A DNA stretch of 64,000 bases from contig JAPWGK010000002.1 in NCBI GenBank assembly GCA_029641185.1, positions 2,356,001 through 2,420,000 of the forward strand, in the 5' to 3' direction. The stretch's first letter is position 1, and each line of letters begins with the position of its first letter. The position numbers and the translations under genes are program-made. A model generated the notes under the pieces. It searched no databases. It had not been told where the DNA came from and saw nothing but the letters and a program-made list of their open reading frames with translations. This document shows, one piece after another, positions 32,249 to 43,296 of this stretch. This DNA is from Pseudofabraea citricarpa (Eukaryota > Ascomycota > Leotiomycetes > Helotiales > Dermateaceae).

Positions 32249-34063
32249 ATGACCACCATGACCACCAACATGAATGCGCCGACGACGCTGAGCATAGAGG
32301 ACTTCAAGTTCATCACTCCCTCGCCAACAAGTCAGCATGTCGAGGCTGTAACCCCGCCAGCCATCGAAGAGACCCTGCCGCGGGGGATCGGAGAGACTGA
32401 GCTGGAGAGAAAGGAACACTGGTTTATCGGCAGCATAGATCAGGGCACCACCTCGTCGAGGTTCCTCATCTTCAATGGCGAGGGAACACCTGTGGCGAGT
32501 CACCAGATTGAGTTCGAGAACATGTATCCCGAATCTGGGTAAGTTGACACCTGCCAAGTCCTGCACGAGGCTATTACTTACATTTCCGAATAGTTGGCAC
32601 GAACACGACCCAGCCGAGCTAGTCTCGTCCGTCGAAGAATGTATCGAGCAAGCAACGGCCAAATTCCTCGACATGGGCCACAAGAAATCCGAGATCAAAG
32701 CCATTGGCATCACCAACCAGCGCGAGACCACCATCTGCTGGGACACCAACACGGGCGAGCCGCTCTACAATGCCATTGTCTGGCCCGACACCAGAACGAG
32801 CACGTTGGTGCGCGAGTTGAAGGCGCAGGAGGGCGCAGACGATATCCTGCAATTGTGCGGTCTACCACTCTCGACCTACCCATCCAGCGTCAAGCTGATG
32901 TGGCTGTACCGAAATGTCGAGGCCATCCGAAATGCGTACGACGAAGGCCGACTCTCGTTTGGCACCGTCGACACTTGGCTCATCTACAAGCTGAACGGCG
33001 GCAAGGAAGCGAACGTGCACGTTACCGACACGACCAATGCTTCGCGAACCATGTTCATGAACATCCACACTCTTCAATATGACGACAAGCTTCTAGACTT
33101 CTTCCAGCTCAACCGCAAAAACATCACCCTCCCCAAGATTGTGCCGTCATCAGACAAAGAAGCGTTCGGGAAGCTCGCGAGTGGGGCGCTGCAAGGAATC
33201 CGCATCACAGGCTGCTTGGGCGATCAATCAAGCGCTTTAGTGGGTCAGTGTGGATTTAATCCGGGGCAAGCTAAGAATACTTATGGGACTGGCTGCTTCC
33301 TCCTCTACAATGTGGGAGAGAAACCGGTTATTTCAAAGTATGGGCTTCTTGCCACAGTCGCATATGATTTCGGTGGGGGTCGCAAACCCGTGTACGCGCT
33401 TGAAGGGAGTATCGCCGTTGCGGGGTCTGGCGTCAAGTTCCTGATGAACAACCTTGGCTTTATCAGGGACTCGAGTAAGATCACCGAATTAGCGGAGTCG
33501 GTCGATGATAACGGTGGAGTCGTGTTCGTGACGGCCTTCAGCGGTCTCTTCGCTCCCTACTGGATCGATGACGCAAAGGGAACCATTTGTAAGTCCCCAC
33601 CCCTTGACCTTTCTGACATCAGTCTCTCTAACGCATCATAGTTGGAATTACTCAACACACACAAAGAGGTCATATCGCACGTGCCACCCTTGAGGCAACC
33701 TGCTACCAGACCAAAGCCATCCTTGACGCAATGGAGAAGGACTCCGGTCATGCGCTGGAGGGGCTTGCCGTCGATGGCGGCATGTCTAACTCGGACATGA
33801 CGATGCAGACCCAGGCCGACATCATCGGCATCCCAGTTGACCGCCCCGTCATGAGAGAGACCACAGCCCTCGGTGCTGCGATAGCCGCTGGCTTCGCCGT
33901 TGACGTGTGGCAAGAGTTCGACGAGCTCAAGAGCATCAACAAGGACGACCGCAAGATCTTCACCCCTGGCCCACACAAGGACAGCTACGCAAAGATGTTC
34001 AAGAAGTGGGAGCAGGCGGTCGAGATGAGTCGTGGATGGGTTCAACAATCCGAAGAGGAATAA
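32249..34063 (+). CDS. GUT1: Glycerol kinase
   Basis: ATP-dependent phosphorylation of glycerol to glycerol 3-phosphate; FGGY kinase family, cytosolic. Three exons (32249-32538, 32594-33588, 33642-34063) give 568 residues. Motifs: phosphate-binding GSIDQGTTSSRFLIF, NQRETTICWD, the substrate region PLYNAIVWPDTRT, GTVDTWLIYKLNGG, and FGGY signatures KNTYGTGCFLLYN and LAVDGGMSNSDMTMQ. The ATP-side TTALGAAIAAGFAVDVW is present. The N terminus is about 60 residues longer than in bacterial enzymes. The chosen ATG has context CCACCATG; an in-frame upstream ATG at 32183 has weaker context and would add 22 residues. All key motifs intact. Confidence 0.95.
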
Positions 34064-34525
34064 ACCTATCTACCTCTTGCCGGTTGGATCGTCTAATGAA
34101 TTGATGCGGTGTTCTGGGTTTTGATTTTAGCGCAGGCTTCTCGTTTACAGCCTCTCGTCGTCTCTTTTTACAACTTAATAATTGCTGTGTCTGTTGGGAT
34201 ACCCAGCCCTCTCTCCTCGCTTCTTCTTGTATACACACAGCGAGCGAGAGAGGGAGATTCAAAATGGGAGATGTATGAGGAATAGGAATGGGGTGGGACT
34301 TTGGAGCTTGGAAATACCTTGGCCGTAGTAGAGTAGATAGAGTAGAGAAAATCATCAGCAATACAGAATCAAAAAAATTATCAAAATCATTTTTTGGTTT
34401 TTCTTTGCGTTGTGATTTTGATTTTTGAATGTTGAGTTTGTGTTTGTGTTTGTGTGTAGGATGTAGATGGAAGGGCTGAGGTTTGAAGGAAGTGACTTGA
34501 AGGTATTCTGAAACTTCCTAACTTG

Positions 34526-34576
34526 GGGGAGATTTGAAGATTTTGAAGATTTTGAAGATTCTGAAGATTCTGAATA
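34526..34576 (+). repeat. 9-bp (TTTTGAAGA-like) tandem repeat
   Basis: Five to six units of TTTTGAAGA/TTCTGAAGA in a row. Confidence 0.85.
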
Positions 34577-35004
34577 TTAGGGGGGTCGGGCAGTAGGGGG
34601 GTATTCGCTACTTGATTACTTTTCTTACTTTATTCTTGTTCTTCACATCAACACGTATTTAAAACATCTTACTTTCCCCCTTCTTTTACATCTACTTCTC
34701 TACTTCTCTACTCTTCTCTACTCTACCCTTCATTCCCCTAGGTAGGTAGGTAGGTAAGTGCCTCACCTAGCTCACCTGACCTGACATGACAGATAGATAG
34801 CTTTTCTGGTATAATCCTTGGGCACTTGTTGCACCTGTGTGGCTGCTGGAGAACAAGTAAGCAAGAGAGAGTAGGTAGATAATAGGAGATAGGAAGTGAG
34901 AGAAAAGGATGAGGTGGAATTTATTAGTGATATAGAGATATAGATATATATATCGAGAGGAGGGGATTTCGGCACCTTTTCTTTCTTCTTTTTCTTTTTG
35001 AGGT

Positions 35005-35036
35005 ATGAAGGTTTGAAGGTTTGAAGGTTTGAAGGT
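35005..35036 (+). repeat. 8-bp (AAGGTTTG) tandem repeat
   Basis: Four consecutive units AAGGTTTG, the first and last slightly altered. Confidence 0.85.
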
Positions 35037-35269
35037 CGAATATCCCTGTATGTCTAGCTACTCGTATATGATATCTGTATCTATGTATCTACGTATCGAC
35101 ATCTAGCTCTCAGTCGTGCTACGAATTTGGCTTGGCTTACTTTTGGTTCTGCGTTCTGCGTTCTGGGTTTAGGGAGAGTTGATTCTACCCCCGAGGGTGC
35201 TGTGTTTTCTTTGTCTTTTCTTTCTTCTTGGAACTTTAGAAGCCTTCTTTGCCTGCTTGTCCTGGAGCC

Positions 35270-35300
<31 letters not shown>
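35270..35300 (+). repeat. (AT)n(GT)n microsatellite
   Basis: AT run passing directly into a GT run. Confidence 0.9.
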
Positions 35301-36067
35301 TTTGGCTTTGTAGGTACAGGTATCTATATACCTAGGAAGAGGACTGCAGGAGGATGTTTTCGAGATGAGTAGATTAAGCACCTTGGTAATGATTTCCCCT
35401 TTTTTCTCTTTTCTCTTCTCTTTTCTCTTTCCGCTCCTTCGTCCTTTGCATTTTGACCTTTGATTTTTGATACAAGGGAGAGAGGGGGGGATAAGCTAGG
35501 GTTAGAGAGGTCAGGTGAGATAAGATATAGAGGAAGAGAATATTTTGCTGGGCTTTGATTCAGATTCTGATTCAGATTCGGATTCGGATTCTGAGCTATC
35601 TAAGGTACGTTCCTAGGTATATATATATATATGTCTCTAAGAGACGTGGGTAGGTATATACGTTTTCTAAATATCATATACTAGATAGTATCTTCTTATC
35701 TTGCCGTATGCTTGTCGTTTCATTCCTGCACCCGCATCTCCTTCCCATCACTCATCACTCGTCACCCATCATCATCATCACCATCCTCGTCGTCTTCGTC
35801 TTCGTCCTCGCCATCTTCGTAATATACTTGAACGACTTTGAACTTCTTCCCTTTCTTTTTTCTTCTTCTTTTCCTCTTCTGCTAGTTTCATCTCGCCATA
35901 TCTCATCTCGTCTCGTCTGGTCACATCTTCCCCTTTCTTAAAACTTCTCTTTCTCAACTTCTCTTCTTCAACTACTCTTCCTACTCACAACTCTCCTCCT
36001 CTTCACTCCTCCACCCCATCATATCTCCATCCACTCCTACAACCCACCCCTCCACTCCCCCTCCACC

Positions 36068-38018
36068 CTACTCCCCCTTCCCCAGCAGCACCAGATTCGC
36101 AATATTCATCGCCGCAATAACGACCCAGATGACGACGGCAAAGACACACGTGATCCAATGATTGCGCATCTTAGCCCCCTGCACTTCAGAAGGCGTCTGT
36201 TCCTCTCCAGAAGTATCGCCAGACGACGAAGCACCGCCGACATGGACCGTCATGTATTTGTTGCGGCACGTGAAGTAGATCAGCGGCGCCGTGACGAAGG
36301 GCAGCACGATGCTGAGGGCGACCTGCGATCCGTTCAACGCAGCCGTCAGGCCGGGTCGGCCTACCGCACCGGCGATGATGATGCTGGGCGTGATGGAGAT
36401 GCTGCGCGTGATCAGGCGTCGCAGCCATGGCTTGAGCGTCCAGTTCAACGCGCCCTCCGACACCATCTGCCCCGCGATGGTGCACACGATACCGGCGCTG
36501 ATGCCGGACAGGAGCAGTGCCAGCGCGAAGATGGTGCCTGCTGCGGGCGCGAGGCTCGATGCGAGCAGGTCGTGGATCCCGAATAGATCTGCGTCGGCTG
36601 CGGTGCTCCCGTGGAGCGAGGCCCCGGCTACGATGAGGATGGCGCTGTTGACGAAAAGGGCGAAGGTGAAGAGTGACAGGGCTAGCTCGACGATGGAGTA
36701 TTTCAGACAGAAGTTGATGGCGCGCAGGCTCGGGTAGTAGGGGTTTTTCTCGTACGACGTACTGGGTTGCGTCGGCGTGTGCAGCCCAGCTTTGATGTCG
36801 TATTCCATTAGTCGTGGTTGTACGATGCCGCTTCCTAGGTAGAGACTGTGTGGCATCACGGTTGCTCCGAGGATACCGCATGCTTGGTAGAGTCTTAGAG
36901 GTGGTTAGATGAACTCTTGGATATTGGGTACGGGGAGCTGCACTTACCCTTCAGATTCAATGATGGCTGATGAAGGGAGATAGCCTCGGAAGACTTCTCG
37001 CACGGATGTGTCTTTGATGAGAGATAGTTGGATACAGAAACAGATAACTACTCCTAAAACCAAAGCCATGACAAAAAACTCGAATGGTCGAAGCCTCTTC
37101 ATCTTGCTGTGATCAGATGGGTAGAACAACAAGATGAGGAAGACATCGACGATCGATAGAGCACAACCTGCAACTAGTGGGATCTGAGGAATCAGTAGAT
37201 TAATTGCGATGGCTGTTCCAATAACCTAGAGAGGCTAGGTTAGTCTCATGTGCATGTTTCTTTTCAGGGTCAGGGAAACATACTTCAGCGATATCAGTAG
37301 CTATGATTGCTCCTTCAGCCATGATATACAAGAAAATATTCAACCACCATGGTAAGAACTCTTTGCATGCTTCAGCGAGATTCAGACCGCTGATGCTACC
37401 GAGCTTGATACAAAGAGTCTGTAGAAAGATTGCAAAGATGTTGGACATGAGAATGACGAAGAGCAAGCGGAACTTGTACGTGGCGCCAGCAGCTACATCA
37501 GTTGAGTAATTTCCCGGGTCGATATATGCCACGGCAATCTAACACAGCTGGGGTCAGCACATGAGATATCAAAGCCAAAAAAGAAAAGGAATGCAAACCA
37601 TAAATCCAGGACCAACAAACTTGCAAAACGTAAAGATGGTCTTCCGCATCTTCAACAACCATCCCCTCGGGATTTGAGGCCCGTTTCCTCCTCCTCCTCT
37701 CCCGCGTCCCCCGCCCTGAGCAGAAAGCTCCGTGTTGTTCGCATGCATCATCGTTGTCGTTGATGGCGGCGGCACGTGATGTTCATACTCAGGAACCGCC
37801 TTTGCCCCCTTCTCGGCCGGCTCTCTCTGGGCGCGTGCAGCTCCGGCTTGTAGAGCTGCAGCATCGTCAATGCCGTCCATGTTCATCTCTCTACGCAGCA
37901 GTCGTGCGTTCGCGAGCCCATTGAGGTCCTGGCGAGTCGTGAGATCAGCGGCTAAGGCGTTGGGCTGCTGGTTCTTCCCGGTGCCCTCTGGCTCGTCGGT
38001 TCTCGAGGGGCAGTTCAT
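36068..38018 (-). CDS. Nramp-family divalent metal transporter
   Basis: Proton-coupled Mn2+/Fe2+ transporter like yeast Smf proteins. Four exons (38018-37599, 37538-37284, 37225-36948, 36893-36068) give 592 residues. A 120-residue hydrophilic N terminus contains a Gly/Arg-rich run (GGGRGRGGGG). Nramp metal-site motifs are both present: DPGNYSTD in the first membrane helix and MPHSLYLGS in the sixth. About eleven hydrophobic segments follow the family pattern, and RHxxRS-like RRLITRSISITPSI is seen. Intron 1 uses a weak GTTTGC donor; the junction is supported by the family reading GFM-IAVAYIDPGN. The start at 38018 (MNCPSRTDE) is preferred over an upstream in-frame non-ATG extension. Which Smf paralogue it matches (plasma membrane or endosome) cannot be told. 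Confidence 0.92.
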
Positions 38019-39413
38019 TATTTGTCTCCCGCGAGGATCTGCTGATGTTGGATGGTATGACGGCTCCACAAATTTATAACAAAGGCGAGGCACAAGTAGC
38101 AAGCAAGCTTTGCGTACGGTATTCTTGTTTTCGTGTGAGCGTGACTGTGTCTCTTCTCGTGAATCCTTCCTTGTGAAGAAAAGATGGAAAAAGTCCTCTC
38201 ACAAGCAAAAGTGCAGTGGGTAGGAAAAGCACAACGGAACGTCTGGGGAAATGCGGAGTATGATATACTTTATATATATACACACACACAAAATGCAAGG
38301 ACGTTGGGGTACGGCACTTGTACAATTCAGGGAAAAGAAAGATGTATGTTTGCAAGGGGGTCCGGGCAAAACAGGAACCAAGCGATATCGCGCCTCCCCC
38401 GGTAGCGGTAGCCATCCATCATGTGCAGGGGGGTTCTGGACACTTGTGGCTCTTTGTGGCTCTTTGTGGCTCTCTCTCGGGAAGAAGTAAGAAGTAAGAA
38501 GTAAGAAGTACGAAGAAGAGCAAAAAAGAAAGCTGAGCTGATCTGATCTCAGATCTCCTCTCAGCCCTTGCCTTTCCCTCCTCCCGATCTCACCTCACCG
38601 AGCGAATAAGCGTTAACGAGTTCGTAAGGCATCGCATCGCTTGTTGCGCCAAGTACTTCGGTACCTACGTATAGGTACGTACAGTACAGTATAGGGGTGA
38701 GGCTTTCTTGCAATAGCAAACCTGCTTGCTTGCACGATGAGTGACTGAGGAGTCTGACTTTTCGTGTGCAGACTTGACGTCTCATTCTCGTCGGGTGTTC
38801 GAGGAAGTTGACTTTGCCCTTGGGCACGCATCCTTGTATGTACATCCCCGGGGAAGCTGACTTCCGAATGTCTTGTCGAAGCTTGTCATAGACGTCTCTC
38901 TTGGAAATTTTCACGTTCACATTCTCACTCACGTTCGCAATCACAACCACAACCACAATCACAATCATAATCACAATCACGCTTTCGATAGTTCTGATCT
39001 ATCACAATCACGATCTTGGGATCCGGATGCAGGTGACAAGAGTGCTTAGGACAGCCTCGGCACTCGCAAATAGAAGCTGGGGAAGTCCATCGCTTGTCCG
39101 GTTTGGGCAGCACGTCACGAGCGAGGGAGCTGTTTGTATTTCTCGGCTTTGCCTACTTCTCTCTTCTACCGCGCTTACATCGATAAGTTCCTGATAGAGT
39201 TTTGAGTTGGCTAGATCGAGTGCCATGTGTTGTAACTTTTCCAAACAAGAAGCAACCATTCCTAAGACGCTCTGGTTTGTATTCCTGACGCGGTGCCATC
39301 CTTTGCAAACACCCAAGACGCCATCTATCAATTACATTACATCCCCCGAGGAAATCCATCCAAGTATACGAAAAGAAAAAGCCCGACGAGAAATCCCTTA
39401 ATGATTCACCTCC
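38019..39413. other. Upstream region of the Nramp gene and spacer
   Basis: No supported gene. It contains a CACAATCACAATCAC-type tract at about 38935-38985 and TACCTA/TAGGTA words near 38662-38680. Promoter of the Nramp gene expected near 38020-38400. Confidence 0.45.
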
Positions 39414-39653
39414 TCAAATCTTTTGTCGCTCCTTCTCCCTCTCTCGTGGAATCGATATCGGCATCAGCAACCCCGATGTACCACCCCCTTCACTACCTCC
39501 CCCTCCTCCGCCACCGTTCTTTCGAAACCTCTCAATAATCGCGATGGCATTGAAGAAGCTATATGGATTTTCTTTTCTGTCCTCTGGCCGAGGTTGGGTA
39601 CCAGTGTTACCAGTACCAGTACCAGCACCGTGATTAGACGACGTTCCTGACAT
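39414..39653 (-). CDS. Small hypothetical protein (79 aa), doubtful
   Basis: Frame starts with an ATG (MSGTSSNHGAGTGTG) and ends in EREKERQKI. It has a Gly/Thr-rich head, a possible helix (PYSFFNAIAIIERFRKN), then a Gly run of seven and a basic tail. No family known to me and no intron. The helix looks protein-like, but composition bias leaves a chance frame possible. Confidence 0.3.
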   Translation of the reverse strand: MSGTSSNHGAGTGTGNTGTQPRPEDRKENPYSFFNAIAIIERFRKNGGGGGGGSEGGGTSGLLMPISIPREREKERQKI

Positions 39654-40115
39654 GATGCAATGTTTCGTTGTGTTTCTTCTTCTTTTTTGAGTTTGTGTTT
39701 ATCATTTCGTATGGGATAGCGTGAGAGATGAGGTGAAACAAAGATTGAAAAAGGTGAAGTGATGCATTAGTGGTTGTGGTTTGAACTGATCTTTGGTTTG
39801 GGGGTGTTAGTCACATGATCGTTCATTATGTTTTGCACTCACTGGAACGAGGAACCATGATTCCATGAACGAGAGATCATTTGCTAGCGTGGTCAGAGTC
39901 AGACATTAAGCAAGAGGAGTCAATGCGCTTGCCTATCTTACTTGCAACGAGTAAGTATACTCCCAGACCAGGAGGAAAATCAGGTGATTGGGGAAATGTT
40001 CTTCGTTTGAGTAAACCAAAGTAAGGATATATACAAGAAAGTAAAACACCACACACCACACATCACAACTTCTCCATCGCCCTCTTTCACCCCAGGATTG
40101 AAAAAAAAAAGGCAT
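39654..40115. other. Intergenic, 3' flank of the GH5 gene
   Basis: About 460 bp. Probably 3' UTR of the endoglucanase gene and spacer. Nothing else supported. Confidence 0.45.
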
Positions 40116-41455
40116 TTAGGTGTACTTGGTGAGCAAGTCCATGTACGCGACATAAGCGACGCCGCTCGGTGGTTCCATGCCGAAGATATAATCCCTATTA
40201 TACCTGCGTTAGATATGCTTCCACGGAGGAGATTAGAGAGGGGAGAAAAAAAAAGAAGAAAAAGAGAAACGTACCCCCACCAAGGACCAGCACCCCACCA
40301 CATAGCACCCATCCACACATCATCAGCCGCGACCAGAGCATCCAGCATCCCCGTAACAGCAGTCTCACAGTCCGTATTGACCCCACCAGCAAACTCGCCC
40401 AAGATACCCTTCTTGCCATTACTTTGCAACCACTCAGTCGCGGCAGCGACACGCTCCGCCCCAATGGTGGACGAGACGCAGGTTTCCGAGGTTCCAGATC
40501 CATCGGAATCGAGGTACTGATGCATCTCGTATACAATCTTGTCAGAAGGATCAGTGAGACTGCCCATGCTGTCGCTGTTACCGGACGTGGTCCAAGTCCA
40601 GGCTCCGGTGTACGACTGCAGGCTTGTTAGTTGAAGCGATTGGCGAGCAGTGATATGACTTACGGTTCCTTCAACAAAGACATACTGTGTCGTTGCTCCA
40701 GCGGCGCGGACGCCGTCGATACAAGCTTGGTTCAAGCCGACCACGATATCCATCGATGGCATATCGTGGAACTCGTTGTTGCAGTCGAAGATGACCTTCT
40801 CGTCAGTCTTGAACTCAGCCGCGACATTGGTCCAGAAAGTCTGGAAGTCAGACGTCGACGCCATGATGGTTCCATCGTAGCGGCCGAAGTTGTGCATGTC
40901 GATAACCGCATAGGCTCCGGCCGTGGTGATGTACGAGATGACGGTCGTGAGGTCACCCAGGTACGTTGTGTCCAGAGCGGCCGTCATGGTTCCCTGGGCG
41001 ATCCGCTCCATGAGAATGGGAATGCGGAAGATGTTCATACCCTGGTCGATCATGGTTTGGATCGCTGAGGTATTGGGCCACGTATAGTCGGTCCCGAGAA
41101 CACCTGGGATGTTGGTCTGGCCAAACTCAGCCCCAGACTGATTGGCTCCTAGCCACTGGAGTGTACCATTCTTGGATCCAGTGCTTGAAGGAGTGGCTAC
41201 GCTCGAGGTCGTTGAGGGATAGTTGATGGTGGAGCTTGCTTCAGTAGTAACTGAATAGCTAGCAGAAGTAGTAACTGGCTTCGCTGCTGCTGAGGAGATG
41301 GCACTAGAAACAGAAACTGCAGCAGTAGAGGCAACTGTGCTAGAGGTAGAAGAGGGTTCGTAGCCTCCACACTCATCATCGGCAGCTTGAGCTACCGGAG
41401 CCGCAAGTGCTGAAGCCGTGAAGCCAGCGGCTAGAAGACAAGTTGAGAAGCGCAT
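40116..41455 (-). CDS. Secreted GH5 endo-beta-1,4-glucanase
   Basis: Extracellular cellulase-type hydrolase close to the EGII/GH5_5 group. Three exons (41455-40664, 40615-40275, 40203-40116) give 406 residues. Signal peptide [18 protein letters not shown] is followed by a Ser/Thr/Ala-rich linker to about residue 95, then the TIM-barrel domain: [26 protein letters not shown], acid/base Glu in [19 protein letters not shown], and nucleophile Glu in GILGEFAGG. The last exon restores [18 protein letters not shown] and ends TKYT. No complete CBM1 is seen before the linker, only CGGYEP, so it may lack a cellulose-binding module. Reading straight through the last donor gives a false extended tail. 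Likely induced on plant material, by family analogy. Confidence 0.92.
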
Positions 41456-43296
41456 TGTAAGGAACGAAAGTAAAAGAACGAATGAGTGAAGGAATGACTG
41501 ACTGGCTGAAGAGCAGGAAGAGCCAGCCGTGGGAGAATAAATACTTAAATAAAGTCATCTTCGTCATGGTTCGTCTGTACAATCAAGCTCATACAAGGCG
41601 GCACACCACATGGGACAACGGGAGGAGGAGCAATTTGCGGGGAGAGAGGTCCTTCATCTGGCACGCTGCCAAGGAAATGATCTGAGCTTGATCAACAGAG
41701 AACCGGCAGAGAAAAGCTTGACATGATGGCAGTTGTTCTTCTCGGTACGGCAGATTGGAATGTGAATGAATGAATGAATGCGCGGCCGCCAGTGTTTGAC
41801 CCGGTAAAGCCACTTTGGGATATATTGTTTCTCGTAAGAAACCATGTACTTGAAACATCGCTTCGTCATTGGGGACTGACACGATGATGCTTCTTTTCTC
41901 GAGAACTCTAAAGGGAACTCCAATCTCCCAATAACCTTCGCAATTCTTCTCATTCTCGACCTTTTGGCTCTGGCAGTGTTGTCGTTCAACTTGACAGCTC
42001 AGCTCACTAAATCGTCGGGAGGGAAAGCCCTCGTCTGAGATAAGGTACCCAAACTATGGAACCCGGCATCCCGGTTGTGAAGACGATCTGGAGATTGCAG
42101 AACTGAACAATCGGTAAGAACCAAACTTACGGATTCCAGAAAGCGGTCGTCTCAATATCTCTTGGCTTTGGAATGGTCACTATGTGATGGTCACATGACT
42201 AAAGGTTACCAGTGCCTTGATGCCGTATCAAGAACCAGTCCACCAGAAGATTTAATTTTATCTTTCTAAGCTGTTTTCCTAAAGGATTAAGATCTTACAG
42301 ATTACTCGCAGACGCCGATATAGGTTCTCCTCTTTTAATCAGATTAAGTTCGCCTAAGTCCATACAATTTCCTAAAGTTTTTGGTCAAAACAGTAAAACA
42401 CCTTTCTTCCGGTGGTATGACTGCAGGTACGACTTTAGTAAGTATTTTAAAATTTCATAAGTTTTGACTTCGGGAGTGAGGCTATGTAAGGTCAGGTGAG
42501 ATCAGGCGGTCGGAAGAATACCATAAACGTGATTTACAGGAAGTTCGGAGGTTCAGGAACTGTATACGCTTGAAAGGAGCCGGTGATAACCACCATATAT
42601 CCTTTCGATTCGTGATTCCCTACCTATGATTTTGAGAGAGCCCTTAATACCTTCAACCAAGATGCTGTTCAGTATACAGTGGAAAGTACCTCGGCAAGGG
42701 GAGAACTTACAAGGAAGCTGTAGACACCCACGGCGGGGTGCCAGCTCGGAGGTGGTAGAAAAAGATTCCGATGTGGCAGAAATAACCCTGCACGACGGAA
42801 CATCGGAGGCGGTAGAGAATATACACAACGCAGATACTTAGAACAGAAGTTGAGACTAGTTAATTAGGGTTAGTTAGGCTAGGGTTATTCAGGGTATTTC
42901 TTTTCTATATACTTAGTTATCTTTTAATTGTGTATATGCCTCTTGTAAAAAAAAAAGAGTAGTACATGTTCCGGGAAAAACCTCATCGCTTAATTTCTGT
43001 ACCACGGAACCTTTTTCTACTACCTCCGAGCTACAAGCCCGCTTGTACTTACTTACAACCTCGCTGCATAACAATTTTATATTCCCTGAATTAATGCAAA
43101 AGTCTAAGCATCTATGACGAATGCTAAAGACCCATCTGATTTTGCGGCATCAGCTAGGTAGGTGTACGCAAGCTTGGAAGTATATATGAATTACTGGACC
43201 TCGCTCTTCTAATCTCTATACTCATCCTCTTGTCGCTCTTTACTGCACTTACCCCTCTTCACCTTCCATTCTTTACTACACTTACACTCCTTCATC
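41456..43296. other. Divergent intergenic region between GH5 and tannase-like gene
   Basis: About 1.84 kb, AT-rich between 42230 and 42480 and from 42840 to 43100. Includes four AATG repeats near 41763 and an imperfect inverted pair GTTCCG (42968)/CGGAAC (about 43005). A TATA-like GTATATATGAA near 43180, about 115 bp before the tannase ATG, suits a promoter. The short frame at 42626-42841 has no support. Confidence 0.45.

Larger units (their letters stand above)
34064..36067. other. Convergent 2-kb intergenic region rich in simple repeats
   Basis: Lies between the ends of GUT1 and the Nramp gene. No gene supported. It contains at least five distinct short tandem repeats, listed separately or in this order: TTTTGAAGA units, TAGG units, AAGGTTTG units, AT/GT run and GATTC(A/G) units (35555-35595). 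Confidence 0.55.

Noticed and set aside
40116..40274. Long GH5 C-terminal extension reading through to 39980
   Set aside because: Arises from intron read-through; a proper donor and acceptor give the conserved [15 protein letters not shown] end instead.
42836..43020. Possible solo LTR (TTAGGGTTAG-like stretch, A-run, GTTCCG/CGGAAC pair)
   Set aside because: No TG..CA ends, no target-site duplication and no second copy in the window; also not a telomere repeat array.
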